Shown one piece after another: positions 12,305 to 24,300 of a stretch of DNA of 64,000 nucleotides (its first letter is position 1; each line of letters opens with the position of its first letter). Position numbers and translations under genes: made by a program. The notes beneath the pieces are model-generated. The model ran no database searches, was not told where the DNA came from, and saw nothing but the letters and a program-made list of their open reading frames with translations. The stretch comes from Ophioderma brevispina (lineage: Eukaryota > Echinodermata > Ophiuroidea > Amphilepidida > Ophiodermatidae): contig JAMKCH010014254.1 of the NCBI GenBank assembly GCA_023653785.1, positions 1-64,000 on the forward strand. The letters are read 5' to 3'.

Positions 12305-15300
12305 GTAAATGAATCTTTGTTTTTGAATCTTTTCCCCATTGGGTTATAGTGCAAGAAAGAAATGAGTGCACATGTGCCTTTTGTACTTGCCCTGTCCCTC
12401 AATGTTGAAAATGCCTATGGTTGGGTTGGTGGCTCTTGAGGTTTGGGTTTGTGGCTCTTGAGGTTTGGGTTGCGCTCTTGAGGTTGGGTTGGTGGCTCTA
12501 GAGGTTTGGGTTGGTGGCCTCTAGAGTTTGGGGGTGTGGTGGCTCTTGCGGTTTGGTTGGTGGTCTAGACGTTTTGGGGTTGGTGGCTCTTTTATGTTTG
12601 TGTTGGTGGTCTAGAGTTTGGGTTGGTGGCTCTAAGGTTTGGGTTGGTGGCTCTAGAGGGTTTGGGGTTGGTGCTCTTGAGGTTTTGGTTGGTGGCTCTT
12701 GAGGTTTGGGTTTGTGGCTCTTGAGGTGATGTCTCAGACAGTCCCTACTGTATTGGCCAAGGAGCCATCTCAAATCCTTTGGCTCGTTGGAAATAAAACT
12801 GAAAACTGCTTATGAATTCTAATGGTATACACCATTCAGTGTTCTTGGAACATTAACAAGTTTTTAATAGCTTTTAATTGCTGCTCGTATTCTACACATA
12901 TTTGCAAAGGAGGTCCAAGTTAAGACTAAAGACACTATAGCTACTATAGTATGTTTACTTTAGGATGCCATGTGATCTTATCTCCGGTGCCATGAACTTC
13001 CATGTATTTTCGAGGTCATGATTACATCTTAGAGTGAACAGACATTAGTATGGCAAACATGCGGCAACCGGTATTGCACTTGCAACTTTCTAGCACTGAA
13101 TGTCGACATTAGAAAGGGACAGCCTTGAACTGCAAGCAATATGAATGGGAGCATTACCACAAAGGGTTGATTCTCTGTAAGAAACCCATGACCTTGCAAG
13201 AGGTGAATACACTGTAGCAACCCTCCTTTTATGATGCTTGTTTGTGAAGCTCACATGCACCATGACAATGGTAACGAATGTAGAGCTAGTGTAAAGAAAG
13301 GCCAAGGAAGGAAGACAAAATATTCCCAGAAAGAGAATGTCTTTCTTTGCAGGAACAAGTATGGAGGAACCAAAAAGATATTTGAGGCCGTGAGCAATGG
13401 AGATGTAAATCTACAAGAAAAAGAAAAGGGCATGCAGCTCTTTGAGCCAACATTCATTGCAAGATTGCCACAGTTTGAAAGATCATTAAAAATCTAAAAT
13501 CAGGACTTCTTCCCATCAATCTTGCCTGCTGTTCTGGACGTGTCCCTTAGATTTTACTGCATATATAGCAATTGTGTTCTGCCCAGTGGTATAACCCCCC
13601 TGCTCAGAAACCCTTGTCCCCCACAATCCCCCCAAAAATTTAAACTGACCATTTGTACAGTGTCTAGGGAGAAAGGAACCAAATTCGCCCCTCAGAATTT
13701 GGGTCAGAATTTGGGAGGGGGGAGGGGGGATGAGCGGCCCCTGTCAGGAACCCTTGTCCCCCCACCATCCTACCAAACAAACTGGACCATTTGTACAGTG
13801 TCTATGGGGAGGACCCCAAATTCGCCCCCCAGAAAAGCCTCGGCCCACCCCTTCTGCCCCTCCCCCCCCCACATTGCAAGGTCTGTTACGCCACTGGTTC
13901 TGCCTTGTGTGATGCTGATGGTAAACAATAAATAAAAAGTAGCTCATTGGGCGAGTTAAGAAGATAATTTAAATTAAAATCAAGTCAAGAGAATTGCCCA
14001 TACAAGTAGTGGTCTAGTGAAGTGAGAAGAATGAGTAAGGGTTATAGTGCTTTTACCTTACTAGAGTCAGTGACGTTAGTGGGTTGTGCAGTGATCACAG
14101 CATTAAATAGCGGGTGTTGATTTCAAAGCACTGCCATCCCACGCGCATTAAAATGCACACCCAAATCATCTGTCTGAATGATTGGGGTCACTGAAAGGAG
14201 AAATGGCACTATCAGCCGAGTCTAAGAATTTACCCTGATCATCACGGACCTAGGCCCTTGTCACACGGTCACAAAACTCCAAAGGTTTGAAACTCCGAAG
14301 GTGTGAAAATAAATTAAATCCAATTATTTACTTCATTCCAAAGTGATCAACACGATGGGCCGAAACTTTGAATCATCCCTGACCACTTCCTCTCCGTTCT
14401 CATATCGGAGTGTGACCGGAAGTCCGATACGGAAGGGGGGGGGCCCCTGCACTTCGCGCGTGATTCAAACACAGCGAATTTGTCTACAAAGAGACCTTGC
14501 GAGGTCACCCTACCGCTCCTATCCCCCGACGCTGTCCACACGGCACGACACTCCCAAAACACTCCGGAGTGTTATGGGTTGAGCTTCGCACCCCTAGTTT
14601 TTAGGGGATAAAAACCCTGCAGACCTCGATAAAACTCCGGAGTTTAAACTCAAAATGCGTCCACACGGCCAACAACCCCGATCGACACTCCAGAGTTCTG
14701 AAACTCCCGAGTTTCACCTACATGTGGAACGACTTATGTGGTAAGAACCTCAAAATGAATGACACGAGTATGTTTCTGAATTCCATGTAGTAACCACACT
14801 AGGCCTAGTAAAGCAGCTACAGGCCTTTTTTTAAGTAACCAACTAGGCTTTAGTAAGCGTTACTTGAGTTATGGTGCCTGGACTTTGTTTTCCTAGGATT
14901 GTATTGCAAAGCACTGTAAATTGTGAACCCTCTCATGTGCCTTTTATTGATGGAAATCCACAGGTCTGACAAATACATGATACAGGAAGAGTGGACATAT
15001 TTGAGCTACAGTAATTTGTATGAAAGAACACACAGGAATGTTTATTTGTGTGTAAGTCTTTGTAGGATAGCTGAAAAAGCAAATTTAAAAAAAGTGAACA
15101 TGCTAAAAATTGCAAAAGTGTGGAAAAAAAATTACACTAGTGAAAATTACCATAATTAAGCCTGACTATTCTCATGGGGCTTGTTAGGGGTACGCGCCTA
15201 TTGTTACGTTTGTGATATCAATTAGATATAAATCTTTGTGTAGAAAGATGAATCGTTAGTTCCTAATACTCATGAACAGTTATATCAACTCAATTGAACT

Positions 15301-18300
15301 TGCTTTCATACCAGAACGATTTAAAAAGTAACATTCAAATAATCTGGATGTTGACAGGATTTGAACTAGTTTTGTTGTTAAACAACAACAAGCTGAAAAA
15401 AATAGTCTTAAAAACTACCATTGCTTTCATTCAAAGCCTATATATAGGCTCGTGTCATCAAGTAGCAAATTAGAGTAGGAAACCAATATTATTCTATGAA
15501 CTAGTTTATCTCATTGATTGTCCAATCTGTTGAAACTCGCAAGGTAGCAAGTAATGAAATTTCTTTGAAAAGTTATGGTGTGGGATTTAAAAATTCTGAG
15601 CAGATGTTGCGTTTGGGGATTTTGTTTGGCTTTGTGTTTTTGGCATTGAATTGTGTTGGTAGGCTAAAGAATTATGATGAATTTCTGTTGTCATTTACAA
15701 ATGTAGATGCATTGATGTGAAAAAAAGGAAAGCCAAATATGTCTATCAATGCTGCCTAAGGAGGCACTGATTTGCCGCATAGTCTGATAACCCACTTGGC
15801 AGTAAATTCATGCTTATCAGGGAAGATGATAGATAAGTATCAACTTCAATAGCATTTCCAATTCATAGTGGGGTTGTCTTGATGTGACATTCCGTGTTGG
15901 CAGCTCTATAGTAATATTACAATTTTGGTGTTTGTGACACTTGTCAATACGTGGTTCATTTCAACTCGAACAGTGGTTTTATGTTTCACAGTCATTTTTT
16001 ATCTTCTTAGGACTTCAAGTTGTGGGAGATATTAGCTGGACAATACTTTTGTCAGAAATACCTTTTCATAAACGACATAACAGAAAAATATTTGTTGTTG
16101 AAACATATAACAAATTTGAATACTCGGTATTAGTATTGAACAAAACTATGATCAGGCCCTTGGCCTTAGCCTTTATTAAATTAGGTTCTTTTTTAAAGTG
16201 TGGCCAAAATTAAATATAGTGTAAAAGACAAATGGACTAAAATAGTATGGTCTTTTTTACACTATAAGTTTATTGTTATCAAATAAGAAATCTAATTCTT
16301 CTACATATTTCATTTTAACACTTGATTCTTGGAAAAGTGTATTCCAATTGTGTGAATGTTTTAGTTAGGTAAATACCCCACTTTCTTGTCCTGGCATGGT
16401 AATAGTTGAAGTGTTAGCAGAATTAAAATTATAAACAATGTTTTTTTTTTTTTTTTTTTAACACATAAATAAACACAAGATTAATTAATAGTTGGGCCTA
16501 CATCAGCATCTAAAGTACTTTGTGGAAATTCATCACATTTTCGCGGAAAAGGTATTATATTGGAAGCTGTTAATTAACCTGATTAAAACGTATGGTGCGG
16601 GTTTATTTTTTCCATTCTGTAGCATGCATTGTTTGAAAAAAAATCAAGTACCGTAGGGATACATTATAACTGCAAATGCTTACCTCAGGCCTCAAAAGCT
16701 CACTTACATGAAACAATCTGTCTAAGCAAGGTCACAATGAGATTGTTGTAGCTCCTCCCTCTCACTCACAAGTACATAAATTTTAAGATAAAAGTGCAAT
16801 TTTGTGTTTTCTTGTGAGAGAACCTGTTATGATATAAAAAGGTTAAAACAAAGTTTTAAAGTTTCTTAAAGACGTTATTTTTAGTCATTTTGACTCAATT
16901 TCAAAATGCATCAGTCTATAGAACTACATGATATTCCCTGTAGGATATATCTTATTAGCCCGATTTCATTGTTTGCTTTTTTTGTCCCCGCCGAAGAGTT
17001 TTTGAACGGGACTATGAAATTAACAGTTGTCCGTTCGTCCTTGTGTTCCGTCCTTTGTCCTTTCGTCGTCCTTTATAAATGTTACCCATGTTGTATACGG
17101 TTTGATAGGATTCCGTAAGGGCGACAATGAATGTTACTTGGTGGAAAAAGCGGGTGGATGAGTTCTCGACCTGATTAGATTTTGGCATAAAATAGCTAAT
17201 TAAGTATCTAATTTGCATAATTTACGTAAATTTTCCTGCAAGGCCTGTGTACAAGTTTTTTCTGGAGTTCCGTTCGGCGTATATGATTAACTTGGTGGAA
17301 GGAGCGGGCTGAAGAGTTCTCCAACTGATTAGATTTTTCGGCATATTTCAGGTCAAATTGAGTATGCAAATGGCTAATTTATTTTGCAAATCGTATTGCT
17401 ATATTTTTTTTAAACGGTACATCGGATACTCAAAAATTCCTCGCTACATGAAAGCCGATCAAGGGGCCACATCTTTTTTGCAATTTGCAAGTGCTTGATA
17501 TATTGCGGCTTGGTTGATCAATGCGCTAATTAAATATGCAATATTGCTGTATCTCTTAAATAGTACGCCGGATAGGCAAAATTCTTTTGCTACCTGAGAC
17601 TATAGTCCAGGGGAGGGGGTGGGGGGTTGCTGGGTGTTTGGGACGGGGGTTGTTGTTGCGCTGGATAGTGTTGGCGTATGTTGGGAGGGGGTGGGTGTTT
17701 CGGGGTGTTGGGATGGGTTGTGTTGGTGTTGGCGGATGTTTTGGAGGGTGGGGTGTTGCGGGTGTTGGGGACGGGGCTGGGGTGTTGGGAAGGAAGGTGT
17801 AAGGTTGTTGGGTGTTGCATGTGGTTGGGAGGGGTGTTGGGGAGGGGGTGTTTGCCTGTGTGAGTGGGTGGGAGTGTTAGGGGTGTTGAAGAGGGGATGA
17901 GGGTGTTGCGGGTGTTGGGGAGGGGATAGGTGTTTCAGACTGTTGAAGAGGGGAGTGGGGTGGTTTTGTGGGTGTTGGGGAAGGGGGAGGCATGTTACCG
18001 GGTATTGAGGTGGGAGTGGGGTGTTGCTGGGGGTGTTGTATGTTGAGGGGTGTTAAGGAGGGGGTGGGGTTTTGCAGATGAACAGTGGGGGGGTATTGCG
18101 ATTAACAGGTTGGGGTGTTGGGGATGGGTTTTGCGGGGTGTTGGGGCGTAGTGGGTGTTTCGGGTGTTGGGAGGGGATGGGGGTTTGCAGGTGTTGGGGA
18201 GGGGGTGGGGTTTGCGGGATGTTGGGTGGGGTTTTGTTGCATTTAACGCATGTTAGTGATTGCAACATTCGGATGGACATATTTTACGCAATCGCGTAAA

Positions 18301-21300
18301 TACTAGTTTCGCCTTGTTTATTATGGAAAGTTCTTTTCCAAATCAAAAGAAAGATTTTTCCACTGCAATTCATTACATCTACTCTCACATTTCACCCAGT
18401 CTCTGAACTAAAATATGTTGCTTGCAACCCAGGGTAAACTTTATCATGCATAGACGTGCCCTTGGATGGAGCCAGGCTCTTACCCTAGGTGGTATTTAAA
18501 TCATTAGCATTTGTGCATCTGAATGCAACTTAGCACTATCAGTGATTTGCTACATCAGAAATCGAAAAACAACATCAAATCAATTTTTGCATGTCTGTAC
18601 ACGTATAATGTAATCACACCCTGCAAATGAATCGACCAAAGCCAACCTACAGTTGTCACATGGATGTTTTTAGTCGTAGTGTCCAATTTGGAACACTTAT
18701 TACTACGTGTAATTGAATGAAGATTCTTATCATTGAAACTGCCGTTTTCTCTCTTCGTTTTCCAGTCAATTCTTCAGTTTGCAAAGTAACATATGAGCAT
18801 TCTATCTACAGGCTTATTCCTTCCTTTAAGCTATTCCCGCAATTTAAAATCTTTTGACTCTTTCGGATTTTCACTGATAGTGTCTTTATGCTGTAAAAAA
18901 AAAAAAGAGAAAGAAAAAAAAAAAACAAGGCCAATACAACAGTGTGTTTGGCCCCCTTTAACATTTGCACTGTTTTAACTTGAACAGCCCAAGTTCTCTC
19001 ACTCCAACCAGTCATAAGTGGCCTTACAAACACACTGTTATCTCAGAGTGTCTTGAGTTCATCCTACAATGCCCAGTTTTTTGGACATTTCACCTCATAA
19101 TGTCATGTGATGCCTGCATGGGATTCCCCAAAAACGCCCATTCTTAAAAGGGGACCCTGCAATGTGCAAGTATTTGTGGCGCTTTCACATTACTTTTGTG
19201 TATTTTAATAAAGTGATCCCCCTTTCCAGGTTTGATTATATCATTAAAACAAAATTGTATTAACCCTAACCCCACCTTGGTTTCTACCTTCTCCCGGGGG
19301 ACTGAAGGAGTGAGAAGAGGGAACAAGAAAAGTCGTCAAATTTGGGCGGGATTCGAACCCAGGACATAATTGCACCAAAGACAAATACCCTAACCAGTGG
19401 CCGTGGCTTTAACCTTTATTTATTTTTGTTGTATGTATGTAAACAAAGTACAACAGACAAAGAGGATGATGTTACCTGCTCACTTTTTTTGCTACTTCTG
19501 CTATTCTCCAAAATAGTCAATGAAGACTTCCGTGCTCCTCATGATAAGTTAAGCATTGAGCTTAACGCAGTGAGTAACAAAAATTAAAGCAGAGGAGGAA
19601 TACCAAGTACCACAGTTGAAATGCTGAATATTCGTTTGGGCCATTTAGTGGTGTCAAGGTTTGATTACGTCCAATCAACACGCTGCACACGACTCATCAG
19701 ACACCAGCATCTTAAGCGGTCTGCAAAGCGGGATTACTACTATTTAAAACTGGTTCTTCTATTTAGCTTTTCAGGAAATATGTTGCTTCGTGCTTTTCCC
19801 TAGCGGAGGGGTCTCCATTCTTAAACAAAGTTTCTGCCCTGTAAAAAGATTGTTTTCTTGTTCTACTGTATGATGCTTAATATTTTTTTATCACTTTATT
19901 AATCGCTTTCATGTGTGTTTTGTTTTGACCCAGGGATTATATGCAAAAATAAAGGGGGATGATGATGAAGGTGTATCATACAGACAGGAAGTCGGTCAAT
20001 GAATCTTTGTTTTTGAATCTTTTCCCCATTGGTTATAGGCAAGAAAGAAAGAGAAAATGAGTACAACAATGTGCCTTTTGTAGGACCGGTCTTCAAGTGT
20101 GAAAATGCTAGGTTTGGGTTTTGTGGCCTCTTGAGTTTGGGTTGGTGGATCTTGAGGTTTGGGTTCGTGGATCTAGAGGTTTGGGTGGTGGGCTCTAGAG
20201 GTTTGGGTTGGTGGCTCTAGAGGTTGGGTTGTGGCTTTGAGAGGTTGGGGTTGGTGGATATTGAGGTTTGGGTTGGTGGCTCTTGAGGTTTGGGTTTGTG
20301 GCTCTTGAGGTTTGGGTTTGTGGCTCTTGAGGTTTGGGTTTGTGGCTCTTGAGGTTTGGGTTTGTGGCTCTTGAGGTTTGGGTTTGTGGCTCTTGAGGTT
20401 TGGGTTGGTGGCTCTAGCGGTTTGGGTTGGTGGCTCTAGCGGTTGGGTTGGTGGCTCTTGAGGTTTGGGTTGGTGGCTCTAGAGGTTTGGGGTGGTGGCT
20501 CTAGAGGTTTGGGTTGGTGGTCTAGAGGTTTGGGTTGTTGGCTCTTGAGGTGATGTCTCAGAAGTCCTAATGTATTGGCAAAGGAGCATCTTCAAATCCT
20601 TTGGCTCGTTGGAAATAAAACTGAAAAACTTCTTATGAATTCTAATGGTATACACATTCAGTGGTCTTGGACATTAACAAGTTTTAGTTTGTAATAGCTT
20701 TTAATTGCTGCTCGTATTCTACACATATTGCAAAGGAGCGTCCAGTTAGACTAAAAGACACTATAGCTCCTATAGTATATTTATTACTTTAGGATGCCAC
20801 TGTGGATCTTATCTCCTGTGCCATTAACTCCATGTATTTTTCAGAGTCCATGATTCATCTTAGAGTGAAAGACATTAGATGGCAACTGGCAGCAGTAAGT
20901 GCACTTGCAACTTTCGTTGCACTGCTGAATGTAAGACATTAGCAGGGTACAGCTTGCAACTGGCAGCAATGAATGGAGCATTACACAACGGTTTGATTTC
21001 CTGTACCGAAACCAATGACCTTGGCAAGAGGTGAATACAATGTAGCACCCTCCTTTATTATATGCCGTTGTGTGAAGCTCTAACTTGCCACATGACAAAT
21101 AGGTGTACTGAATGAGCTTTGTAATAAAGAAAGGCCACGGAAGCAAATAGGAAGGCAGAATAATATGTACAGATTCCACAGTTTGAAAGATCATTAAAAA
21201 TCTAAATGGGAATTCTTCCCATAAATTCTTTAAGCTGTCTGGAGGCATCTTCTTAAAGGCTGACTCGAGATTTTTTTGAAATCTGGTACATTAAAAATAG

Positions 21301-24300
21301 CCAGCTAGAACCTAAAATGCTAAATTCGTCAGAGTTTGAGTTGAATCACTTTGTCGTTTTCATGTAGTAAAACAGTTGTGTAGGCTATAGCATAACAGTA
21401 CCATAGGCTACTGTATATAACTTCGTCATAGCCGAACTTAGGAGTGACGTCAGAGCTTTCACACTGCAGTCTTTTACGTGCGACTCGCAGTACCAGAGGC
21501 CGCGGCTGTAATCGCGAGCGTACAAAGTCGGCCGGGTTCGCGATACGCATGCACAATAGCTGCGCGAAAGTTATGACATCACTATTAGTGCAGGCCGACG
21601 AGTATAACAAAAGTTGTGGATCTGGAATTTTATATGACAAAGTTGTGATTTTCTATATGAAGGAATCAATGTGGAGCCTAGCTATTTCAAACAGTGATTA
21701 GTAGATGGACAGGCATTATGTTTTATGCAAAAAACATGCTTTCTTTGAAATTGAGGTGCATCCTCAGGAAAGTCTCTGGAGCAAGCCTTTAAATTTAATG
21801 CATTTAGCAATATTTGGTATGCCCAAGATTGATATATAAAAAAAAAAATCATTTGGTGATGAAAAATAAGATTATCCGAATTAAAATCAGAGTCAGAGAA
21901 TGCATTCAAGTAAGTCAGTGGTCATTTGATAAGAATTTGGTGTGTTTTTGTTAGTGCTATAGTGCTTTTACCCTCCTAGTGTCAGTGACGTGAGTGTGTT
22001 ATGCAGTGATCGCAGCATTAAAAGGTGGGTGTGATGATTCAAAGTGCAGGCCATACCCATGTTGCGTGCACAATGCGTCACTGTAAGGAAGGAGAAATGA
22101 CTAAAATCAGTGACGTAGCAATTACCTAGATTCAACACTGCTGTAGTAAGAACCTCAGAATGTATGACACTAGTAAGTTTCTTAAATTTCCATGTAGAAC
22201 CACCTGGCCTAGTAAGCCGCTAATGGCCTTTTAGTAAACAACTAGGCTTTAGGAAAGATTACATGAGTATGGTGCCTGGACGTGTTTTCCTAGGATGATT
22301 GCAAACGCACAGTAAAATTGGTAACCTTATCATGTTGCCTTCTATTGTATGGAAAATTCCAAGGTATTGTCAGATAAAAAAGTGGAATATTTCATGCTGA
22401 CCTCAATTTTTGCACTGTTCGCATGTACTTTTCACAAACTTCCAAGCAAGCATAAAATTAAGAACATGCATTTTTGGTGAATTTGTTGGTAAGTTCATGT
22501 AGGATAGCTGAAAAAATCGAATTTAAAAACAATGTGAAAGAATTGCCGAAAAATGCACGAGTGAAAATACCACTTTTACGGTATAAGAATCAAAGCCCCC
22601 TGCCACATTCTCATGGGGGCTTGTTCAGGGTGGATTTGTTGTTTGTATCCTATTCAGATATAATCTTTATGGTAGTGAAGATGATGAAATGTTAGTCCTA
22701 ATACTTGTGAACAGTTATTAAATCAACTCAATTGAACTTGCATTTTAACATAGAACTATTTCAAAAGTACCAAAGCAAATCTGATATCGACAGGATTTTC
22801 AACTGTTTTGTCTGTAAACAAACAAAGTTGGAAATCGTCCAGTACTTAACACATCTTGCATTCATTTTTTAATCAAATTATTTTTTTTTTCAGTTGTAAA
22901 TTGCCCAAGTTTAATTTCCAGACAAAAAATTCCATTTTAGGCTTAGGGCCTACACAATTTTGGTAGCATAAACTCTTAAGCCTTCTCAAGAAACATGGCT
23001 GTATGGTGAATACCAACCACCATTCCCTGTCCAATTGTGATCCAACTTTTTGAAGTTGTTGAACCTACCCAGTACCCCCAATCTTGCAGGATAAATCGTG
23101 CATGGAACCTTTTTGACTGGCCCGAGGGGCAAAAAATAACAGATGTTAATGGGGATTTAGGGAGAGGTATAGGGGAAAAATCTTTAAAAATTTGCTATTT
23201 TAACTTTTTTTGATGTATATTTTGTACCCGTTTATTTTCATGATGTTAGTCAAACAAAAGCAAGCATGGGAATGATAAGGCCTGTTTAAACTGTCATTGC
23301 TGTATAAATCTATATATGTAAGAAAAGGCAACCACAGCCAATTTTAAAAGCCAATGAAAATGGTTTAAAAATGACAAAAACGTTGGAACACATTGTTTGC
23401 AGCGGAAATCGCCAGATTTGCTTCAGTAGCTCCAAGCTATTACAGTACACACAAACTAGGTGGTGGGACATTGTAAGATGTAGGTCAAGGTGTGATTGAT
23501 GCAATTTGAGTATACCCAAACTATACTTTTGCAATTTGAGTTATATACCCTAACTATTACTTAAGCTATTAATAGTATTTCATTAACAGGTTAACTGCTC
23601 TCACAAGGATACGTGGGTATTAGGTGCAAAGGGTTCTTCTCATGGCAAGTTCATGTGTCTTTTTGTGAAATTTTAAGAGGTCCAAAAAATTCATTGGAAC
23701 CACTTTTTGCTGTTTTATTTCTTATGATGGAAATGAGTGGTTTTCCAGCAGTGTGACCAAGGAGGCTTCTAGGTAGTTTGGGCATGGGTGTGTTTAAGCC
23801 ATGGTATACTAAGCTAATGAAATGTCCAACACAGTAACCATTGGTCGAAACATTCTTGGAAAATGGGAGGGGAGTGAGAATTTTTTCTTGAATTGTATTG
23901 TTATTCCTTCTGCGTTCAAAGTACTATGATTTCCTTGAAAAGCAAGGGAAAAATGAATTGCAAGTCAAAAAGAAATATGTTCTTGTAGTTGGTGTGAAAT
24001 AGGGCGGTGTTAATCACATAAAATGCAAGAAAACTTTGTTGTTTTTGTGTTGTCTCTGCAAAGCAGAAAATACTTATAGGGAATGTATTTCCAATGTGGG
24101 TATGTGGTATGGATTGGGGTGTTGTTTGTGAGAAAATGGTCAAATGGGGTCAAATATAGTTTGAATTGATGGATTTTGATTAAACTTGGGAAGTATGGGA
24201 AGGGGTAATAAAACGGGGGTCAGAGGTCATCTATGTATCATTTGATGTCATGGTTTTCAAAATGTTTAATTTGGATGACAAGGATCATTTTGGTCCATTA

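Larger units (their letters stand above)
11684..15435. repeat. Segmental duplication, copy 1 (contains motor exon)
   Basis: This stretch aligns in direct orientation with 19,343-22,870. Both begin with a tRNA-like module, then share the sequence around the motor exon, a ~21-bp minisatellite, a block around 12,780-13,330 and a block around 14,040-15,400. Copy 1 has extra sequence at 13,355-13,470, 13,560-13,905 and 14,245-14,735. The copies differ by many single-base indels. Boundaries are approximate. Confidence 0.85.
19343..22870. repeat. Segmental duplication, copy 2
   Basis: This is the direct repeat of 11,684-15,435, about 7.5 kb downstream. It carries the damaged motor exon (19,934-19,994), a longer minisatellite (20,105-20,550) and a TTAA-flanked element at 21,253-21,792 that copy 1 lacks. 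It could be a real tandem duplication inside the intron or an alternative haplotype placed in series by the assembler. Confidence 0.85.

Noticed and set aside
12415..12730. CRISPR-like spacing of repeats
   Set aside because: Units are directly adjacent with no unique spacers, in an animal genome. It is a minisatellite.
17587..17900. Overlapping glycine/valine/cysteine-rich open frames
   Set aside because: Produced by the G-rich minisatellite in all frames.
21444..21701. 85-codon open frame in a GC-rich patch
   Set aside because: Lies inside a family D MITE, with no conserved motif.
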